Source: Anadara kagoshimensis (taxonomy: Eukaryota > Mollusca > Bivalvia > Arcoida > Arcidae). From it: a stretch of 64,000 bases of DNA. The translations under genes and the position numbers were made by a program. Location: NCBI GenBank assembly GCA_021292105.1, contig CM037869.1, positions 35,777,835-35,841,834 of the forward strand. The letters are read 5' to 3'. The number at the start of each line of letters is the position of its first letter. Within the stretch, counting starts at the first letter, position 1. The notes below the pieces were generated by a model that saw only the letters and a program-made list of their open reading frames with translations, was not told the origin of the DNA and ran no database searches. Below, in pieces: positions 57,328-64,000 of the stretch.

Positions 57328-58265
57328 AACAATAGAAAGATGGGGGCCTTAACGCTCGCCTGAGTATTTACACTAAATGGATCAATGGCACTCCCCAACA
57401 CAATAACACGTGTGAGCTTAAAGATGTAGAAAGTGATGTCATTATCTGTGTATATACATGTAGTTAAGTTATAACAATTGTATCCATGTCAGTATTTTTT
57501 CTATATCTGTAACATTGACCCTAACCCTCTGTATTCTTTCTATATCTGTTAACCTTGACCCTGAACCCATGACCTTGATGATCACCAATATTCTAACATA
57601 CATGCCTATACAAAAAGTTAATAGTCAGTGCAGATAATTGACCATTTTGGTTAACTTGTGCATTTGTGAATTTGACTTTTAACCAATGGCCTTGATCTAT
57701 GTATGTCATGTCAATATCTACAATAAACTGAAAATCCAATGCATTAACTATTACCTGAATTGTTTTAAAAAATAGCAATTTTAAACAAAGATCATAAACT
57801 GGGACATGGCCTTGAGCTTTGATCTTGACATCAATTCTAAGAAAATAGCAAGACAAGACCAATAGTAAATTCTCCATACAGTATAGCCTTTGCTGAGTTT
57901 TACAAATTACGAACTTTACGCAAAACACGCGTTACATATTTTCGTCCAATTTTCATGAAAAACAAAATTTTCATATTCCCAGTTATATATCCTGAATCAA
58001 AGTATCCAATGAAATTTGCTTGCACGTTTTGGTTTCAGCGAAAAAGATTTTCGGTCTTGTTTGCTATATGTAGTAACGGCAGCCATCTTCTTAGGCGTGG
58101 CCAAATCCCGAACACAATTTTTAAATGCCTGCTACCCAGGCATGATAATCACAAAGTTTCATCAAATTTGCTCAAGTAGTTTTGAAGGAGATGATCAAAA
58201 TGTAAAGTTTACGAACGACGCACGACACACGATGATAGATTGCAACAGCTCAGATGGGCTAAAAA
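57328..58265 (-). mobile_element. Decayed HINE, minus strand
   Basis: On the minus strand it starts TTTTTAGCCCATCTGAGC with GTGTGTCGTGCGTCG, contains GTATAGGCATGTATGTTAGA, and ends GCGAGCGTTAAGGCCCCC...ATTGTT. The 5' hairpin is deleted. Confidence 0.7.
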
Positions 58266-59260
58266 CCATATAAATGAGCTACAGTTTTCCTGTTCAAAAT
58301 GATATTTAACACGTATAGTCCAACTTGCCTTAATGACCACCTCTATATAAGGACCACTTGCTTTTACAGGTCAGTCTAAATTGCTCTTTATTCGTGTCAT
58401 TTGAACCTTATATAAGGGCTACCTGCCCATAAAGCCACTTTTACTAGTTCCATTGAGTTGACTTCATCAGCAGTGTTGACTGTAGTTTTATTTGTGCAAT
58501 TGGTATAACTATCTATAAGTCGGTTTACAGTTTCGCAAGTGTTTCCTTATTGGTTAAAACCATGTACATTGTATGTTGTTTTGTTCTTTAATGGCTCATG
58601 TTACGAACTGTGTGCGATTTTGTTCTCTTTCAGAAATTGAATCCTGTTCTGCATTGCTTTCTGAATCATTCCTGAAACAACCAGTGAATATTTAATCGAG
58701 AAAGACGTTCGATCTAAAGTTATAACGAAGAGTGTGCTCTGTCAATTGCGAACCATATTAAACGGAAAGCGTAACATGTTTTCACGTAAAGCATAACACA
58801 GCTGGTCGGAAAGCGTAACATTTATGCCACTCCGCTTAAACGAAACATGAAATTCCGCTTAAAAGCAGAGTAAAGCTTCTGTGTTCGCAAGTTTATGAAA
58901 GTATAGACATTTCTTGAGAATTTTGAGTAGAAACATCATTTGAATCCAAAACCGCTTTATTAAAATCAGCTGCTTAGCAAAGGGACCTGCCAAAAATAGA
59001 AATGTTACAGGTACGTGAAAAATATCAATAATTCTTGCAAGATTTTATATGAGGCAGTTAAATACCATCAAATATAATGTGACTAACGTTTTGCTTTCTG
59101 TTAAAGTTTCGTTTTTGTGAAGTTATATGAAAAACCGTCTTTTTTGCTCTTTAACGTAAAGCGTAACGAGCAAAAATGTATGATTTTACTCAGACGTAAA
59201 TAAAAACCGACGGAATACTCCGACGTAAATGATATACGGTGTATCAGGATTACCCCCGTG
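58266..59260 (-). repeat. Right arm of long inverted repeat
   Basis: Mirror of 49974-50780; longer because a TA-type MITE (58317-58482) is inserted. Confidence 0.88.
58317..58482. mobile_element. MITE in right arm
   Basis: AGTCCAACTTGCCTTAATGA ... GTGTTGACTG; same family as 40272. Absent from the left arm, so it arrived after the duplication. Confidence 0.65.
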
Positions 59261-59316
59261 TTATTTAGCTGAATAAATGGGAGACAGGCTAAGTGTCTTT
59301 CAAATTAAGGATGCAG

Positions 59317-59415
59317 TAGTCCGACTAATCAGCCCATTAAACACCAATTTTAAATTTTGGCTTGGGGGTTTGTCAAAAATAAAATGAGGGTTTAGTGGAC
59401 TGATTAGTCGGACTA
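59317..59415. mobile_element. Short MITE, 25-bp TIR
   Basis: TAGTCCGACTAATCAGCCCA pairs with TGGACTGATTAGTCGGACTA; 99 bp. Confidence 0.88.
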
Positions 59416-59630
59416 GGGGTGCAGACACTTCAGTAAGTACAAATGCTACTGGTACTGGTAAATTGCACAGTTTCTGTTTCAATATCATCGCCGGAATCTA
59501 GCACTGTGTACTTTGTTTTCAAATCGAAATTTAAAAACTAAAACATTTTACTTTAGATCCATTGGGTATTTAGCTTGGGTAAGAATATCTAATTCCATTC
59601 TATAACGTGTATAACGTTCTTGCTATTATT

Positions 59631-61246
59631 AAGGCGCCCAAACGAAGTTTGGCGACTTATTGTTTTTGCACCGTTTCTTATTATTATTATTATTATTATT
59701 TTTATTATTCTTCCTCTTCTTCTTCTTCCGGCCATGAACTTGTCCAACCAATTTCTCGAAGACCGTTGGCCCAATCTTAACCAAACCTCACAGAAGAGTT
59801 GATCCCCATCTCCTTCCCCAGAGGCCGAGGTAAAATGCCCATGGGGTCATTAGGGGAGGGGCAGGAGGGCGGGGTCTTAAAAACAATAATGCTCAATTTT
59901 GCTATTTATACTATATTTTGTACTATAAAACCATATATATTCATGATCAGTGTCTCAAGATGTACAAGTCTGTATCACAAGATTTTCCCGGGGGTATCAG
60001 GGAGGGTGGGGATGGGCGGGGCAGTGTGCTAACTTTTAAACGGTTAAGATCCCCACCCATAAACTATATATTTTCTGGTTCTGCATGAAAAGTTGAATTG
60101 AGTGATACTTAAGAAAGTACTATGGGGTCATTCCTGATGGAGGGTGGGGATGGGCGGGGCTTGGTACTAACTTTTAAATGGTTGATTTCCTCATCCTGAA
60201 ACTATATATTTTCCAGTTCTGTTTTAAAAGTTGAATAGAGTGATACTGAAGAAATGCCCATGGCGTTTTCCAGAGGAGGACGGGGACAGGCGGGGCTGGG
60301 TACTAACTTTTGATCAGTTGAGATCCCCACCCCTAACATATATATTCTCTTATTCTTTATGAAAAGTTGAATAGATTGATACTTAAGTAAACCTATATGG
60401 TCATTCAATAGGAGGGTGGGGACAGGTAGGTCTAGGTACTAACTTTGAGATCCCCACCCTCAAACTATAGTTTTCTTCGTGGGATGGTTGCTATCGTTTT
60501 GTTTAAGAATTAAAACCATAAGCATGAATTTTTATTGTCAAGGATACTTAAGTAATCACTGATCCATGTCTAAAAGCTCTCAAGCTAAATATGTTTTATA
60601 AGCAGCACCAATGGTCAGTTATCCTTGGGGCATGATTTATGATTCAATTCGATAGAGTAGCTGCATTTAGTTATCAATATGACATTACATGGGTAAATGC
60701 TTGGATTAATTTAAAATCAACACATCATTGGCTAATCAAAACAACAGGTTGTGATATTGGGTATAGGTGATGTCAATCAACTTTGCCTATTGTTTGAATT
60801 TCAACCGATTGGATTCATGTACTACTTCTATATATAAAATCAAATCTTAAAATGAAAAGAATAATACAAGTTTAAAATTTCTAATAATCCATGTTGGGAT
60901 TAAAATAAGTGTTACTATTTGATTAGGGATTTTTAAGTTTGGAAACCTGGTATTTGATAAAAAAAAGTTCACTAAGTACATGTTTACAATAATGTAATAC
61001 CATGTAAATGAAAAATGATATATTTTGTAATTATGCAAAGTGATCATATTTTTGTTGTCCTTTTAAAAATGGCAAAAAGTAATTTGGTTTCCCTGCAGTT
61101 TTTTAGTGATGTAGATCGTAATTAAAGGTTTAAAATTTTCAAAATGGCAGCCGTTGCCATGGACATGGAAAAAAGCGGCAAAAGTACAAGTCCTCCTAAT
61201 ATGAGTTCTAAGTAGAGGGTTTGATTTTTATTCGTTTGGGCGCCTT
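59631..61246. mobile_element. 1.6-kb non-autonomous element, perfect 16-bp TIR
   Basis: AAGGCGCCCAAACGAA at the left and TTCGTTTGGGCGCCTT at the right are exact inverse. Inside, four to five units of about 135 bp at 59990-60480 repeat GGGTGGGGATGGGCGGGGC, ACTAACTTTTAAA, GATCCCCACCC and GAAAAGTTGAATAGAGTGAT. No transposase ORF. The unit itself is unlike the HINE arrays. Confidence 0.88.
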
Positions 61247-61249
61247 ATT

Positions 61250-61790
61250 TGTAATGGTGCATCCATCATTACATTAATACTCGTTATTATTATTATTTTA
61301 TTAATAAACTAAATAATAAAATACGTTTTAATGTTCGGCTTCATTCATTTTTTTAAATGGTAAACCACCTAACGAAGGAGGCCTTTCGTGCAGTAAACTA
61401 TATATGTCGGTTTAACTCTCCGAGGAAAAAATCTGCAACAAAGCAGTCCTATTTATATTCAGAAGAAAAAATATTTAAAAATCACAAAGAGAAACCTATA
61501 GCCTATTGATCGGAGATTATATTCAATTATAAATTTATATTTAAAAATAAATATATTTATTCTATATATTTTGGATCAATATCTTATCAATTAATTTGAA
61601 CTATGTATACTTCCGATTTTTAACTTAAAGCTTAAATTATTTATAAAAGATATGTTAATTAAGGTTTTAACGGTATACACTACCCAATACACAACCATGG
61701 GTTTATGAAACCTCGACAAATGTGACTAGCCAGAAAATACAATGAAAGGTCTATGTAGCGTTAAGCAATAATCGATTGATCAAGCGATCT
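61250..61790. other. AT-rich stretch, nothing recognised
   Basis: No ORF, repeat or splice-supported exon seen. Confidence 0.5.
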
Positions 61791-61794
61791 ATTG

Positions 61795-62034
61795 TATAGG
61801 TTTGTTTAACTTCATAGAGCGTCAAGTTTGACCTGGTCATTTGACCTTTAATTGGAATATTCAAACAGAGTTACCCATCGTGTAACGTAGGGGCTACATG
61901 TTGGTATATAAGAATAGATGATACTAATACTGCGTATCGGGTATGCTGTCTTTCCTAAATCTCAGTCTATTAGCCCAATCTAATATTTAAATTAAAGGTC
62001 AAGCGGACAGGTCAAACTTAACGCACTTTACCTG
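61795..62034. mobile_element. MITE, diverged copy of 6925 family
   Basis: Inner TIR parts TTTGACCTTTAATTGG and AAAGGTCAAGCGGACAGG are kept; outer ends are diverged. Confidence 0.65.
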
Positions 62035-62454
62035 TGTAAGAGATCGAACATGTCTATGCACATTACGGTAAAATTGAAGAATAAAACAAGCGTTGCGCAT
62101 GATTTAGAGGAAGTACAAACGTCTCCATATCATAGTTAGTTTGTGTTTTTGTTTATTTATCTTTGCGATTTATAATTCAGTATAAAACGAAAGTGATGTG
62201 ACGCAATTATCTGTCTTCAGCTCGAAGTTAATTCAGGTAGGACGGTAAGAATGTATAAAATCGTATTTAAATGTTATATTTGTTAAAATCTGGGGCGAAG
62301 AATCACCAAGTTTAAATCGTATGTAGATAAGTCTATCCAGTTTGAGATTATTTATAAAGGCGTTTTGATTTCCAAAAATAGTTTAAAGGGTTTGAATTAA
62401 TAAAATATTTGAATCAAAACTTCACAAAAGGACGGTTTAAAGATGATAGGGTTG

Positions 62455-62747
62455 TGTTGGGTAATGTATTTAACGTCCCAGTCAAGGATATTTAAATTTT
62501 CACTTATATCGAGACGTCCACAGCTATTGGCAAGGGTGCAGAAATTTTGCTTGTGTGTTGCGCTGATGGCATTATCTCGTTAATTTTCCATTCAAAAGAA
62601 TCGTGATTTTCATTTTGTAATGCCGAGTGCTTGGCGAAAGAACAGCCACTGTCCACCTTTAAGTTTTGGATCAGACCCGGTCGCGGTTCGAACTCACGAC
62701 CTCCCATTTACAGAGCGAGCACTCTACCAACTGAGCTACCGTAGTGA
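62455..62747 (-). mobile_element. tRNA-derived SINE
   Basis: On the minus strand: head CTACGGTAGCTCAGTTGG, AGTTCGAACCGCG, body shared with 26372-26716, tail complementary to TTAACGTCCCAGTCAAGG. Confidence 0.88.
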
Positions 62748-62850
62748 ATCAAAAACTTGACAAAAATACTGTATACGTTGTACGTAAGAGATGCAAGATC
62801 GACATAAATGGGATAGAATGGACCGGTTCTGATGTTGTCATTTTAAAGTA

Positions 62851-63013
62851 CAGTCTAACTTGCCTACAAAGGCCACGAAAAGGAACCATCAAAAGTGTCC
62901 TTTATAGGCAGGTGGTCCTTATATCCAGCTTCAAATTGCATGAATAAGGAGCGAAAGGGTGGGATAAATATTGGCCTTACTAAAACAGATAGCCCTTAAA
63001 GCAGGTTCGACTG
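62851..63013. mobile_element. TA-flanked MITE
   Basis: TA-CAGTCTAACTTGCC ... GCAGGTTCGACTG-TA; 40272 family. Confidence 0.78.
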
Positions 63014-63414
63014 TATACAATACAATTTGCGCTTATAAAGTCCGGGGTGGAGTATAATGATAGTGACGGGTATAAGATTGTCAGTTGACGGCCACTTACT
63101 AAGCACTTCGACGGGATTTAAAATTTGGCGGCTACTGGGCGTTTAAGCTCACCAGTTTGCTGCCATACTAGCGTTCTGAATACAATGTGTATCCATTAGT
63201 TTATAAAAGTTGAAGCAAAGGTTTGAGAGAAAATCTATCTTCTGCAAGCGAACTAACATTTCTTACATTTTGGGTCTGTCTCAGCAGTATTCAAACCTAC
63301 CCCCTTGGAGAAAAACCTAATTTTCATAAAAACATACCACAAACAAGGCTAAATATTTTTATGAATCATTCCTTGTGAGTTATGTACCATCCTAAGCTTT
63401 TATATACAACTAAG

Positions 63415-63590
63415 GTAGCACAGCTGTGAGAATGCTTGTTCCGCATGTCGAGGGAATGGAGTTCGAACCCTGGTGGGTATCACTTGACAATAGGGATATT
63501 CAAAGGTAAAACTTCTGTTATATAAAGCTGGTGACTTCCCGATATAAGTGATGTATTCTTGCCTGGGGCGTAAAACCCTATTAATCAACC
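63415..63590 (+). mobile_element. tRNA-derived SINE
   Basis: Head AAGGTAGCACAGCTGTGAG with GAGTTCGAACCCTGG; tail CTTGCCTGGGGCGTAAAACC. Confidence 0.75.
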
Positions 63591-63667
63591 AAAGCGTTTA
63601 TATAAAAATTTTCACTTTGCTTTATACATGTATTTTGTAATTGATCATTTCTTTTGCATTAAATGTA

Positions 63668-63740
63668 CAGTCGAACCCGTCTTAAAGGCCACCCACTTTT
63701 ACTGGTACCCTTGGGCGGCCTTTATAGATAGGTTTGACTG
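63668..63740. mobile_element. TA-flanked MITE, short
   Basis: TA-CAGTCGAACCCGTC ... GATAGGTTTGACTG-TA; 73 bp. Confidence 0.78.
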
Positions 63741-63944
63741 TATTTCAACATTCAAAAGTAGCACATGGTAAGTATGAAAAGTATTGATTTTAATTGAAGA
63801 ATTTTACTAAGAAAAACTAATGTGATAGCTGATGGAAAAACATATTTTATAATTGATAAAATTTATTTGAAGTTTAGTAAATACGGCATTATATTGAACA
63901 TATTGTTGAAGCCATCATTGTATTTCCTTTCTTTTTACCTTCCA

Positions 63945-64000
63945 GATAGCTGCTTGAATTCAAAGAAACCAAAAACTCCAGGATGTAATTACGCTGTTTA
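63945..64000 (+). CDS. Possible first part of another exon at the right edge
   Basis: CTTTTTACCTTCCAG is a good acceptor; the third frame reads SCLNSKKPKTPGCNYAVY with two cysteines and is open to the edge. Only 56 bases are visible. Confidence 0.3.

Noticed and set aside
57593..58273. ORFs on both strands of 75-111 residues
   Set aside because: They overlap a decayed HINE and an inverted-repeat arm; no conserved domain.
62640..62747. tRNA gene on the minus strand (and the similar one at 26640-26716)
   Set aside because: Stems do not pair well, and both are the heads of the same SINE with shared body and tail.

Overview
The window is animal nuclear DNA: genes are split by GT-AG introns, proteins are metazoan types (a TRPM cation channel, a B-box/TRIM-like protein), and noncoding DNA is AT-rich and full of short transposons. 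Helentron-derived elements that begin AGCTCACCTG and carry central tandem arrays, plus many tRNA-derived SINEs, suggest a lophotrochozoan, most likely a bivalve mollusc. That is inference; the species cannot be named.

From 862 to 31288 on the plus strand lies a TRPM-family channel gene. I can place 22 consecutive coding exons with matching phases, 1118 residues and a stop codon; the 5' end lies to the left of the window. It has the TRPM N-terminal homology region, six membrane segments, a pore loop with IYGE, a TRP helix and a C-terminal coiled coil, and no kinase or NUDT9-like domain. The largest intron (7356-15789) holds an intact intronless gene on the same strand, a RING-less B-box protein with a C-terminal propeller-like region (8666-10570).

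From 37892 to 42983, also plus strand, five exons encode a 244-residue type I single-pass membrane protein that I do not recognise. Its long 3' region carries a 41-bp tandem array. At the right edge there may be the start of one more exon. The rest (about 45-64 kb) has no convincing gene and is built of mobile elements: four complete Helentron-like elements (HINEs, two head to tail) and one decayed inverted copy, an 0.8-1 kb inverted repeat with arms 7.5 kb apart, a 1.6 kb element with perfect 16-bp terminal inverted repeats, several MITE families and SINEs.

The most unusual things seen are: (1) a 26-bp array of 22 units in which the end of TRPM coding exon 20 and its splice donor are repeated, giving 23 donors in a row; (2) three decayed tandem copies of the end of TRPM exon 4 with its donor; (3) imperfect tandem copies of the start-codon region of the nested B-box gene; (4) a 289-bp LTR element with tRNA-like sequence in its LTRs, a tRNA-Pro-type primer-binding site, a purine tract and an AAAG target duplication, matching the Helenus type of TRIM; (5) HINE arrays in which each monomer carries direct repeats of the nuclear-receptor half-site AGGTCA, spaced by 0 in one family and by 2 in the other.
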